The notes under the pieces were generated by a model. It searched no databases. It was not told the DNA's origin and saw only the letters and a program-made list of their open reading frames with translations. From Laburnicola sp. R22_1 (Eukaryota; Ascomycota; Dothideomycetes; Pleosporales; Didymosphaeriaceae), in the NCBI GenBank assembly GCA_014281115.1, contig JACONQ010000013.1, positions 1,602,501 through 1,666,500 of the forward strand: 64,000 nucleotides of DNA. The letters run 5' to 3'. Made by a program: the position numbers and the translations under genes. This document shows, in pieces, positions 27,682 through 37,695 of this stretch (its first letter is position 1; every line of letters begins with the position of its first letter).

Positions 27682-28655
27682 TAAAGTAACGCGATTGTCT
27701 CCTATGCCCCTCAAAAGCTCTCCACCAAAAAATCTAGCCTGTATACAATTTGTATTGCGTTGTACAGCTTCAAAAGTTGTACGCACGGGCCCTGCCAAAT
27801 CGATCGTCAGGTGGGGCCGATCGTCGGGTGATGAAACATGGTAATAGGCGGCCCTCGCCTGCTGTTTTTGAGCACATGAATCTATTTGTCAAATGGGGAA
27901 GCGAAATGAGAATTGCAGAAGGTCAATCTCTTTACGCGATTCGTCAATGCATGAGAAACACGGTACCCGTTCCCGAAATCTACGGATGGCGTACCGATGG
28001 AGGTGAAGTTTTTCTTTATATGGAAGCAATACGTGGTAGAACTTTGGAACAATCTTGGCAAGAGATGGAAGAGAATGACCGCTTGCGTATTTGCCGCGAG
28101 CTTCGAGCGATTCTCGATACAGTACGCCAGCTCCAGCAAGATCCCACTGACAGGTTCATCGGTGAGTAAGCCAGTATCTCCATATTTAGTAATTCAACCC
28201 TAAGCATTCACATCAAATGCGCAGGCAGCATCGCACGCGGTCCTCTCTACGATAGAGCTATCAGCTTTCAATACATGGCCGAAGCCGGGCCGTTCACCTC
28301 CGTTAAAGAATTCCACGACTGGTTCACCGCCCTGTACTTGCGACCGGTGCCTGATCCTCATAATGTACCGGATCCCTTCCGCCAAGAGCTTCCTGATGAT
28401 AGCGAAATCGTGTTCACTCATGGAGATCTACATCGAAGTAACGTCATTGGATCATCATCTCAACCATATCGAGTCGTTGCAATCATAGACTGGGAACAAT
28501 CAGGCTGGCTACCGGCCTACTGGGAAGATCGCAAGGCTCATTTCACGTGCTGTTCCGGCGAAGAATGGTCCGAGAAATACATACCCATGATTTTAGATCA
28601 ACATGAGAGCACCTGGGAGCCATGGGACTACTACACGACGTCTATGGGCTTTTGA

Positions 28656-30119
28656 GTGCCACGAGCAGGCTGCATTAGCTCGAATTAGCTATCTTTGATA
28701 TCAAAATTCAGGAGTTGGAGTTCCAATTCCTTCCCATTCCCACCCTTCAATGGGAAAATGTGGTAACTGATCGTCTGCTGGTTGCTGCATACTAGGAGGC
28801 GCTTCGAACTGCGATAGTCGCGACGCTGTTGTTTCAGGCTGCATCGAGTAAAAGTACGTCCGAGGTAAATATCCTCCTCGTTCCAACAATCCAAATTCTG
28901 AAATCTCTCGACAAGGGCGTGGGCAGCTAGGCTACCTGCGTGGTGGGCCCGGGCCCGCTTCCCTACGTGGTCAGACAAAGGTACGGTTCCACGGAGCGAC
29001 AAGCGGGTGGAACCATCTGCGGCTATCGCACGTTCGTCGCCTGATGGCGACGTGACGGGGAAAGCACCCGGACCAGCAGAATAACAAGCGGATTTCTCCT
29101 GTCGTACAAGAGTCTGCATGATGCATGTCGGTCGATACTAGATGTAGACAGTATCATGCCATGTTGCGTTTGCGCTGTTTACCTAGGTACCTTCGGTCTT
29201 GCGTGCGACCTTGTCCCTGTCCCTGCCATTCGTTTTCGTTTCGGCCCCGCTGTGTGTGCGGGGAAGGGCGCTCCGCCCGTGCACATTATTGCTCCTGCAG
29301 AGACTGCCCGAGCCCAGGTCTTGCCTTACCATCGTGCGGGAGCTTGCGTTATCGAGAGCGAGACATTGGTAGCTTCCGGAGAGGACGGGACGGAAGACAT
29401 TTGGCGCGTGCGCACCATTCGCCTGGGCCCGTCGATAATTTTGCACCGACGTCCTGCCACTAGTCTTCGACCGTGTCATTGATACCCGTTCCAGACCCGC
29501 AACTCGTGCTCATAACGGCAACGTCACTGGGAGCACGACATGGACAGCATCAGGTTGTGCACCGTGTTGTTGTTGCCAAGAGTCCGTGGCCTTGGCTTCA
29601 TTTCTGCGCCATTACTACGAACGACACCATATTTATCGAGACCATGTGCAGAGCAGCCAAGTAGCTGCCTCATGTGGCCCAACGGGCGTCGAAACCAGCG
29701 AGAAGAAAACAATTGTACATGCAGTCTCAAAGCAGCGTGCCTCGCGCATATGCCATTGCACACATGATGCATAAATACCCGACAGATGCTGTTAATAACT
29801 CCATCTTGTTGCGCTTCAAGAGCAACCCAACCATCCAAACACCGGAATAATGCTTTTGGTACACGTGCGTGCGTAGACAGATAACCGAACCAACAGAAGG
29901 AAACGCCGAGGGGGAACTGTACAGTGCCGAAATGCATCATGAGTCGAACTCGGGGAAGCAAACGCCGGGTCCTAGCGTCAAAGCGTCGAGATATGGATGC
30001 TCTCACAAAGCAAGCAGGAAGGGTAGTGCGTGGGAAGCGGCCCATGTTTCCCGCTAGCGTGACATGATACCAAACTCCAAGAACACCACGGGCAGTAAGA
30101 AGGCTTGACGGTTGACTCC
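28656..30119. other. Intergenic, 1.46 kb; possible 3' exon remnant
   Basis: No intact gene recognised. On the minus strand 28889-28701 reads as a plausible protein tail (SRLSQFEAPPSMQQP, then HFPIEGWEWEGIG, ending TPTPEF) preceded by an AG that could be a splice acceptor, but no upstream exon is identifiable. This might be the end of a lost regulator gene. Plus-strand frames at 29125-29482 overlap each other and look random. Confidence 0.3.
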
Positions 30120-30605
30120 CTATGTCATCCGCCTCTTATACTCGCGGACCTGGTCGAAGGATCGCACATAGTGGTTGAGCTGGCTGGCTGCTTGAGCAGA
30201 GATGCCGGTGGGCTGGGAGGTGGCAGAGGCTAGTGATGACCGTGACGACGAGGGTGTGAGGCTGCGTTGCTGAGACTGTGATGACGTGGAGGCAGTTGAA
30301 GCGGTGGGTGCAAAGTACGAGCCGTTGTTGGTGGGGTAGTAGTAGTACGATGTGTCAAATCCTCTCGAAGGGGTCGGCGTCTTGTAGGCAGAAAAGTTGA
30401 CAGCGGGTGGCAGGTAGAAGCCGTTGGTGGACGAAGACGTCGAAGAGGCTGACGAGGACAACTGCGAATGTGGTTGTAGGCCGGTGCTGCTGGCCTTCTC
30501 CATCTCGGCTAGCCGGCAGGCCTGTGAACAGTAGGCACCACCCTCAGCGATCTGGCGGTCGCAGGACAGACAGAAGTCGGGGGACCACTCCATCTGAGAA
30601 GCCAT
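30120..30605 (-). CDS. Ecl1-family-like small zinc-binding protein
   Basis: Ecl1-type proteins in yeasts extend chronological lifespan and respond to zinc and sulphur status (family knowledge). The frame gives 161 residues from MASQMEWSPDFCLSC. The N-terminal Cys cluster C-x2-C-(10)-C-x3-C (FCLSCDRQIAEGGAYCSQAC) is the family hallmark. The rest is Ser/Thr/Tyr-rich and disordered, ending NHYVRSFDQVREYKRRMT. The start is the ATG at 30605; a GTG 21 nt upstream is not a credible start. A long 5' gene-free region suggests an extended leader or promoter. Confidence 0.72.
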   Translation of the reverse strand: MASQMEWSPDFCLSCDRQIAEGGAYCSQACRLAEMEKASSTGLQPHSQLSSSASSTSSSTNGFYLPPAVNFSAYKTPTPSRGFDTSYYYYPTNNGSYFAPTASTASTSSQSQQRSLTPSSSRSSLASATSQPTGISAQAASQLNHYVRSFDQVREYKRRMT

Positions 30606-32351
30606 TTGGGTTGATGTTCCGAACACGTTGCGTGCTGTGGTATGGAGGAAGCAACGAGGCCAGCGATGTACCAGTGATGCACCAGCTATGGAGGGAGCTG
30701 GCGGGTTGGGGCAGTAGGCAGGGACGAGGGGTTTTAGACAAAAGTCATGAGGTGTCTAAGAAGAGTTCGGCGGAAGGATGCACGGATGGGAGAGTAGCTC
30801 GGTGGAGAACGGGAGCAGGGCTCAGCAGGCGATGGAGATAGTTTTATGGTGGGCCCTCAGGCACACAGAGCTTGACGGGCGGCCTATCACGACCCTGGAT
30901 GATGCAGCAGACCCTCGCGCCGCCAAGCGACCAGCATCTCCGCACCTGGACGGCACGGTGGACTGTGCGCCGTCTTTTTGCAGCACCCGCGCTACGCTCT
31001 TCGATATGGAGGCGCATGCTCCCCCTCTCCACGACGCAGCGCCCGACCTATCCCGCGTTACCGCAGCGGACGAGCGCTTGGTCGCGGGCTTCGCCATTCG
31101 CTCGAGGGCGAGCCAGACGGTGCTGCGCTCACAGGTGCTATCCTGGCCGGCTTGCGTGGGGGGGCACGCAGTCATGGCCGCATCAGCCGATCTGCGACGA
31201 CGACGAGGGCTTTTGCCTTGTGACACCACCAGACGCTCTCCCGTCTACCCAGTTCGCTACGCCCGCCCGTGGATGACGAGATTTCCAGCCATGTTCAGGT
31301 CCCACAAGGGAGGCGGAGGCGCGCCGCTAGTCTGGCCCCGTCACGCCCTGCGCCGGACAGATGACGGGCTCAGGGTGCGAATGTAGGTACGGGACGAGCT
31401 AGTAGGCGCAACAAGTCCAAAGGTGCGCTGCTGCTCTGCCCCATTCCTGAGGCCAATAACGGTCGTGCTCCATGGACAGCCAAGCGCTCGCGGCAGGGGA
31501 CCGTCTTATGCTTTACCGTACCCTACCGTGTCAGCCCTGCAGCTGGGCCAAAGGGGAGCGGTACGTACCAAGTCCGGCGCTCGCCAAAGGCCAAATGCCT
31601 ACGAGGAGGCGCCATGTCGTTTGGCGCGCTTGCTAGTACACAGGGACCCGTGCACGTCGTCTTCCCGAGGTCGTTCTGCCTAGGCCTGTCGCCGGCCCTG
31701 GTCGAGCAATATCGAACTGCGCACGGACAGAACTGCAGTTCGCAACGCCTGATGTGCATTGCCTAGGTAGATAAAATGTAGGACAAGCGAAATGATGCAA
31801 GCTCTGGGCAGACGACGCCATATTGGAATGACTCGCAGATGGGCCAGGGATGGTGCTACACCATGTCCATAGCCATGCACGCCTGACCCCACGGTGCCGG
31901 CTACGTGCAATATCGGTGCATAGCCATGCATGATATCCTCATCTCAGCGCTACCCCTCCCGTGTTCCGAGTAGGCATAGTCTGTGGACAATCAGCACTGG
32001 ATGGACCATGGATCGTCGCTGTGTGACGGCCAAGGGACTTCCCCACACACTGCCAAGCCGAGACGCCAACGCCGACGCTCACTCACACTGCACAGCAGGC
32101 GCTTCATCTCTGCACACTGCAAGGACCGTGTTGGCCTGCAATTGCACAATTCGTGTGCAAGCGCCCGCTGGTTGTGCATCCACGGTCGTCGCTCCTCTCC
32201 AGCTGGTACTGTGTGAAGAGAGCGGCATGCGTGTGGCTTTAACGTTACCGCCGCTCGGCTACCAATGGCTCAATTCACCCACCACCACTACCCCTCCACC
32301 AGCCTCAAGGCACGATAACGGCTAACGCACTCCCCCGCCCGCTCGCCCACC
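30606..32351. promoter_or_regulatory. 1.75-kb divergent region between ECL1-like and HAL2 genes
   Basis: Longest gene-free stretch between two intact genes. Overlapping open frames occur on both strands at 30778-31386 but none has a family motif and codon content looks random. Likely long promoters and leaders for both flanking stress-related genes. Confidence 0.4.
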
Positions 32352-33476
32352 ATGTCTGCATCTGCGTCTTATCGTCAAGAATTGTCGCAAGCCCTGCGCG
32401 TCGTTCACACGGCATCGCTGCTCACCAAATCGGTGCTGCGCTCCCTGCAAAACAACGTCTCGGCCGAGACCAAAGTCGACGACAGCCCTGTAACAGCTAC
32501 AGACTTTGCAGCCCAGGCAATCATGATCTCCTCCCTACACACTCTGTACCCAGAAGACGCCTTCCTTGGCGAGGAGAGCGCCGACCAGCTCAGAAAGAAT
32601 GACGGCCTTGCCGAACGCGTCTGGCAACTCGTGCTACAAGCCAAAGCGGAGCACACTGCATCCAGCGACGTGCAGCACGTGCAGCAGCCCGGCCAAGGGG
32701 ACCACGCTTTAGCGTTTCCCGCCTCCAGGAGTGACATGCTCGATGCTATTGACCGCGGGACCAGCACACAGACCAGCGGGCGCGTCTGGGTCATGGACCC
32801 CGTCGATGGGACCGCGACCTTCATGACGGGGAATCAGTACGCCGTTTGCCTATGCTTGCTCGTCGACGGCGTGCAGCACGTCGCCGCCATCGGGTGCCCC
32901 AATCTACCCGCCAATTCCTCCTCGAGCCAAGTTCATGAAGAGGTAGTGGACGAGACTGGTAACGGCCTGTTGCTCTCTGCAATCCGCGGTCAAGGGACCT
33001 ATGTCCGAACTATGTTCAGTGATAGGCTAGGGGAACCACGCAAAATTGAAACCCGACAAGGCCGTAGCAAAGAAACCAGGCATCTGGATTTCATCGAGTG
33101 CACACTCGGCAAGACGTCGCTGTCGCAGGCCGAGCACAAACTGGTCGCCGAAGCGCTCGGGGCAAAGTGGCCCGGCACCGTGATATGGAGCCAGCAAATC
33201 AAGTATATCGCGCTTACACTAGGTGCTACAGATGTCATGCTACGATTGCCCGCGAATCGGGAGAGATACACGCATGTGTGGGACCATGCTGGTGGACAGC
33301 TTCTATTCCAAGAAGTGGGAGGAATCATCAAAGATATCGATGGTAAACCAATCGACTTCTCACATGGCAGGCGCATAAAGGGTGATAACAACTACGGCAT
33401 GATTGCCACCCAGCCGTGGGCCTTTGACAAAGTTAGTCAAGCTGTAAAGGACGTCCTAGGCCGGAGGACTTTGTGA
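32352..33476 (+). CDS. MET22: 3'(2'),5'-bisphosphate nucleotidase (Hal2/Met22)
   Basis: Hydrolyses 3'-phosphoadenosine 5'-phosphate (PAP) to AMP, protecting sulphate assimilation and RNA exonucleases; in yeast it is the Li/Na-sensitive salt-tolerance target. Intronless, 374 residues. Motifs of the inositol-monophosphatase-like fold are all seen: VDDSPVTATDFAAQ, FLGEESAD, VWVMDPVDGTATFMTG with the metal-binding DPVDGT, and THVWDHAGGQLLFQEVGG. Length is close to the yeast enzyme (357). A Ser/Gln/His-rich insert around residues 98-120 is a common fungal variation. Start MSASASYRQELSQALR is the first ATG after a pyrimidine-rich leader. Confidence 0.95.
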   Translation: MSASASYRQELSQALRVVHTASLLTKSVLRSLQNNVSAETKVDDSPVTATDFAAQAIMISSLHTLYPEDAFLGEESADQLRKNDGLAERVWQLVLQAKAEHTASSDVQHVQQPGQGDHALAFPASRSDMLDAIDRGTSTQTSGRVWVMDPVDGTATFMTGNQYAVCLCLLVDGVQHVAAIGCPNLPANSSSSQVHEEVVDETGNGLLLSAIRGQGTYVRTMFSDRLGEPRKIETRQGRSKETRHLDFIECTLGKTSLSQAEHKLVAEALGAKWPGTVIWSQQIKYIALTLGATDVMLRLPANRERYTHVWDHAGGQLLFQEVGGIIKDIDGKPIDFSHGRRIKGDNNYGMIATQPWAFDKVSQAVKDVLGRRTL

Positions 33477-33903
33477 CGGAAGCACGCGGTGCGAGGCGAG
33501 AACTTGATAAACCGTGGGACAAAGCCTCACCTGTCGGTGACACAGCGCCTGCGCGTAGGACGCGGATTGTGGGGTAAACGGAGAAGTAGGACGAACATGA
33601 CATCCTGAGCAATACCAAGTAGACGGTGTGCATATCCGTAATGTCTTCTCCATTTCATGACCCCGTAGATAGTCCCCCGCTGCAGCCAGATTGCGAAACC
33701 CGAATGGAACGCAAACATGCTGGCGCGGCACTCACCCTGCATGGAAACCGCGTCTAGCTACCAGGCCCCCTTTAGAGCCACAGTGCCACAGCAGAGGAAG
33801 CTCGAGTCCTCCCGTGTTCTTCTCGAATTATAGAGTCGCATTCCTTGTGGTATGCCTTCGCGATGCATGGTCGGAGCCGCACGAAGCCAAATTTAATCAC
33901 CCG
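33477..33903. other. Convergent intergenic region HAL2/VPS29
   Basis: About 0.43 kb holding both 3' ends. No open frame with recognisable content. Confidence 0.4.
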
Positions 33904-34714
33904 TTATGATACCCCACCGCCATTCTTGCGGAACGAGACCTTTTCCACCGTAACGTTCTCCGCACCGCTCGCATCCTTGCGCAGCTGGTACACGTACAGC
34001 ACGAGAACATCTCCCTGCACCTACTCCGCTGTCAGTCGTTGTCTCAGTCCACCCTCGGATGATAATTGCTATGGTCCAGCTTCTTGGGAACACTCACATC
34101 CATGAGCACAAAGCTCGGGACCGGCTCTTCCTCGTCGTTCCACCACCCCGTTGTCATGGCTCCCGTCGCACTCCCTGGATTAACGAAGAACTTGCCCTCC
34201 ATCTCATATGCCTCAAACTTATGCGTACCTCCCCAGAGCAAGATGTCCACATCCATCTGCCGCGCCGCGATCAACAGACTATCTCCATCGCCCGGTGGTA
34301 TGATTGTGTGCCCATGTGTAAAGCCTATGCGCAGGCTACCATGCGTGACTACTTTGGAAAGCGCAAGGTTGGGTGCTTCGACGTCGAAATCGCCCTTCAC
34401 GATCTGGAGGTCGGGCGCGATGCCCCGCAGGAATTCGTACGTTTCTTTGTCGGTAATGTTCCCCAGGCACAGAATCTGGCCGATCTTTCCGGGGGCGAGG
34501 AGTTTCTTGAACTGTAACCAGTGCCTATTAGTAGTTGTCTCAAACGGCATGCTTCAGAAGCAGCCCAGTGGGGACAGCGTACCTTTGCGGGTATGTCCTA
34601 TGCATCCTGTGAGCTTGTGAGGCCTAGTAATATGTGCGCATGTACAGGGGAGCTTACCGGAGCTCTGTCTGGTATGAAGAGGTCGCCTAGAACGAGCACC
34701 AGTCGCGAAGCCAT
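33904..34714 (-). CDS. VPS29: Retromer subunit Vps29
   Basis: Vps29 is part of the cargo-selective retromer trimer for endosome-to-Golgi recycling; it has a metallophosphoesterase fold. Exons on the minus strand: 34714-34658, 34597-34583, 34511-34098, 34020-33904, giving 200 residues, the usual fungal size. Reads MASRLVLVLGDLFIPDRAP, DIPAK from a 15-nt micro-exon, then FKKLLAPGKIGQILCLGNIT, GDFDVEAP, GFTHGHTIIPPGD, LLWGGTHKFEAYE and FVNPGSATGA, all family landmarks. The HGH and THK motifs sit where the phosphoesterase metal site would be. The micro-exon is needed both for frame and for the conserved DIPxKFKKLL helix. Confidence 0.94.
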
Positions 34715-35130
34715 TGCGGCACCTTGACGGGTTGTTGAACGTACCCCAAGGGCTGTGTAGAGTGATGGTAGCTGCAACTATGAACTCTAAGGCGCAGCAG
34801 ACGGACGATGTAGTGGGAAGGCTTGCAATGCGGTCGAGCGGTGGGTTGTGGGGCTGCGATCTAGGCGGTTGGCCTGAGGCGGTAAAGAGAGGCAGAGTCG
34901 CCCGCTTGGCAGGCACGATTGATGATTCGCGTACAAGCCGTGCTTACGATCCGACACTTCGTCTTTCGAGGTTCGGACACCTAACGCACTGGAAAACGCG
35001 GTGATGGCGTATGTACTGTATACACATACACAATTACTGCTATGCATCGCATCGGAACGGAACGGATCATCTATATTCCACTGGCAACTCGCTACCTTCT
35101 ACCTTGCACCATGTGCCTCAACTACGAGCT
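34715..35130. other. Intergenic: VPS29 promoter and GST 3' flank
   Basis: About 0.42 kb with nothing recognisable besides the expected regulatory flanks. Confidence 0.35.
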
Positions 35131-35869
35131 TCAAGCAGACTCAGCAGCAGCCTCCTTGTCAGCGGCCAACATCTTCTGTATCGCTGGCCTACTGACGCAA
35201 CGGTCCCACCAAGCACTGACAGCTCTACGACTGAGGATGACCTCTCCGTATCCGCACGCAAAAAGTCTCTGAATCAGCGGAATGTAGTAAATATCCACGA
35301 GTGTGAATTCCTTCCCAGCCATGTAGTCTTTGTCGTTCAAGATACGTTCGGCCACGTCGAAAAACATTTCCACCGACCGAAGTGCATCCGAGACCACGGC
35401 GTCATTGGGAGTCAACCCCATGAATCTTTTCGCGAATTTCTCGAATGCGATTCTACCTGCCGGTTCGGAGAAGTAAGTCATCTCTGCCGACTGCGCCTGG
35501 TCAAATAGCGCCGTAGCTTCGGCGTCTGAGTCCGGGGGTAGGAGTGGGAAGGAGTATTTCCTGGCAAGATATTTGCAGATTGGGCGACTCTCATAGACAG
35601 TGAAGCCAGGTCCAGGGAAAGTGACGACGGGTATTTTACCCCAAGGATGACGTTGTATGTTTTCTTCGGACTGAGTGCAACGGCGTCAGCGATATATGAG
35701 AGGCCAAGCCGCGTAGCCTTCAAAGAGGCACTGCCCATACCTTGTGTTCCCCTTTTCGCAGGTCAAGAGGCACGAGTTCGTAATCCGTGAAGCCACCTTC
35801 GGCAAGAGTCAGGTGGACACGATCGGTGTTGCTTGAACCGCGAGAGCCGTACAGAGTAAACGCTGGCAT
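35131..35869 (-). CDS. Glutathione S-transferase
   Basis: Conjugates glutathione to electrophiles. Two exons on the minus strand, 35869-35741 and 35670-35131, give 222 residues. The thioredoxin-like N-terminal domain shows FTLYGSRGSSNTDRVHL with the catalytic Ser region, KIPVVTFPGPG with the cis-Pro, and VYESRPICKYLARKY that binds the glutathione gamma-glutamyl group. The helical C-terminal domain has EFTLVDIYYIPLIQRL with the N-capping box. Closest by eye to the phi/theta-like fungal GSTs. A longer in-frame ATG at 35932 would add MLSLITNSPRFVSKLLYNSSK, a possible mitochondrial presequence; the shorter start fits cytosolic relatives. Confidence 0.9.
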
Positions 35870-36471
35870 TTTCGAGGAGTTGTACAATAGTTTCGACACA
35901 AATCTAGGGCTGTTCGTGATGAGGCTTAACATGTGCGAGTACTCCCTTCGAGAGGGATTGGGCCATCCGCCTGCTATATAGGTCGATTCACACGGTTAGA
36001 CTTCGGAACACAGCCATGACAATTGTAAAAATGTGGAGCGTGCTGGTAAAGAAAGTATGAAGCCCGTTACCTTAGGTACCTTGGGCGGGGGTAGAACGTG
36101 GCGCCACCTCACATTGATTGGCATCGCAGTCCTCCCAGGTCCTCTTTTTATCATTTCTATGCAGGGATCCTCAAGGAAAGTGCTGAATTGCAACCGCGTA
36201 CGACTGGTAAAGGTGATTTGCGTTGCTTACTTGGATTAACAATGCCCTGCAACGAGTGACCGCTAGTGTACACCATGACTACTCTCGCGATCGTCATTGG
36301 TGAGTTCCCCCAACAACACATCGACAGGAAATCAACGACCGGCCTGCCTCTTGGTCCCAGTGGTGAATCAAGCTGTCTCGTTTGATTTGTCTGTTCGGAT
36401 TTCTTACTTGCTACGAATCGTCCCGAGGTTGTCGCGCCGCGAGTCTTTCGAATATCCGACCAGGCCGAACG
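35870..36471. other. Intergenic: GST promoter and flank of the regulator pseudogene
   Basis: About 0.6 kb with no supported gene. Marks the change from intact genes on the left to decayed accessory sequence on the right. Confidence 0.35.
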
Positions 36472-37543
36472 ATGACCGGAAGGCTTGCCGCCCGCAAACG
36501 GAACACGCAATGTAAAACCAAGGTGAAAACTGGTTGTGTAACCTGCAGGTTAGTCTCCAATGGCATCACCGGTCCACATTACAGGAGTGAGGGTTTAGAC
36601 AGGAGGCCAGCTTTGTATGCTCACTTAGCCATAGAATAAGGAAGGTCAAATGCGACGATATCAAGCCATTCTGCCCAAATTTTGTCGGCACTGGTCGTAC
36701 TTGCGATGGATATGAGTCTCCCTTTCGAATCCTCACCAGTCGATCCATAAACAACGCTCACGCCGGCGGCATCAAGTCAGGCGCTAGTTTACAACTCATC
36801 CGGCCCTTGTTGGCTGAGACCACCCCTCAGCAAATCGATCTCCTCAACCATTACTTCTCTATCAAGACCATTTTGGACGTGAAGCTGGGCTGCGACGAAG
36901 AAGCCGGGCAGGTCTCCAAGCCAGCTTGACTGATCCGTCGATACGACACGCAGTCTCGTCTCTCAAGGCTCTTCGGGAAGATCTCGAGAACTCCGGAGAC
37001 ATCCTAGCATCTGTCACGCGACAGACTCCGAACTATGAATACGGCCTCCGGAACGGGTTGAAGTCAGCATTACTTTGCTGTCAGATCTTCATCAGCATTG
37101 AACAAGTGCGGGGGGACTACATTACCATGGCCTAACACATCATTCAAGGACTCAGGATCATGCACGAGAATAGGGCACGGCCGATTTTGACTGCCTCGAA
37201 TAAATTGGTGCCAGCACACCCTGGCCAGCTACCCTTCCTAGCTGTTTTCATCATTAAGCTGTTTGCTGCACCATGTCGATTCACCGATCCCTTAGCAGCA
37301 GCGGATATGAGCCGGACAACGGTGCCTGTGTGTTTGATGTCGCCGCACAGTGTGTCCAACAGTCAGTTACTGAACGTTTTTTGGCCTTTTTTAAGTGAAC
37401 ACTGCCGTCACGTGGCTACTGACTGTACTATCGACTAGGGGTGTTACACTAGTTACTGTCACCTAACAGTAACTGCTATTATATGCCTACTGACTATACT
37501 GTTAGGGGCAGTAACTATAGTAAGTACACAGTACCTTCCTATA

Positions 37544-37591
37544 CCGTGCCCGTGCGCGTAACGACCCACGTCGCGTAACGACCCAGGAACA
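37544..37591 (+). repeat. Left terminal inverted repeat of transposon copy 2
   Basis: 48 bp, identical to the reverse complement of 39624-39671; begins CCGTGCCCGTGCGCGTAACG and contains the 13-mer GCGTAACGACCCA at a 17-bp period. Confidence 0.92.
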
Positions 37592-37695
37592 ACGCGCTCA
37601 CTACTTCAAAAATGAGGGTATTGCAACAGCTATAATAGCTATTATTACGAGATTTTGTAGTAGAGTAGTAAACAAAGGCATGCGATTAATTTGTA

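Larger units (their letters stand above)
25743..27841 (+). mobile_element. pogo/Fot1/Tigger-type DDE transposon, copy 1
   Basis: 2099 bp bounded by TA at 25741-25742 and 27842-27843. Terminal inverted repeats of about 45 bp (25743-25787 and 27797-27841) match with three differences and begin CC(G/A)TGTTTCATCACC. Inside each end the 8-mer GACGATCG occurs twice, 17 bp apart. The internal frame is a decayed transposase on the plus strand. TIR length, TA target and the DDE_1-type protein place it with the Tc1/mariner superfamily, pogo branch. Confidence 0.92.
25646..28655 (+). pseudogene. APH-family phosphotransferase gene split by a transposon
   Basis: Aminoglycoside-phosphotransferase/choline-kinase-like fold, common in expanded fungal families of unknown substrate. 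The left part (25646-25742) starts after an AG at 25645 and reads LPSPDEVRSQARAQYLAG. The right part (27844-28161, then 28225-28655 after a 63-nt intron) contains FEHMNLFVKWGSEMRIAEGQ, the Brenner-type catalytic loop FTHGDLHRSNVI and the metal-binding DWEQSGWLPAYWE. Between them sits the 2.1-kb pogo-type element 25743-27841 with a TA duplication. With the element and one TA copy removed, the two halves read in the same frame. A first exon with a start codon is not evident upstream. As it stands the gene should not give a full kinase. Confidence 0.8.

Noticed and set aside
29125..29482. Two overlapping plus-strand frames of about 110 codons
   Set aside because: Mutually overlapping, no motif, no splice context.
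30778..31386. 202-codon plus-strand frame upstream of the ECL1-like gene
   Set aside because: Overlaps other equally long frames on both strands, has no motif, and its composition looks like GC-rich non-coding sequence.
37544..37591. Closely spaced short repeats that might suggest a CRISPR array
   Set aside because: Only two units per transposon end, in a eukaryotic genome, mirrored at the other end; they are TIR sub-repeats.
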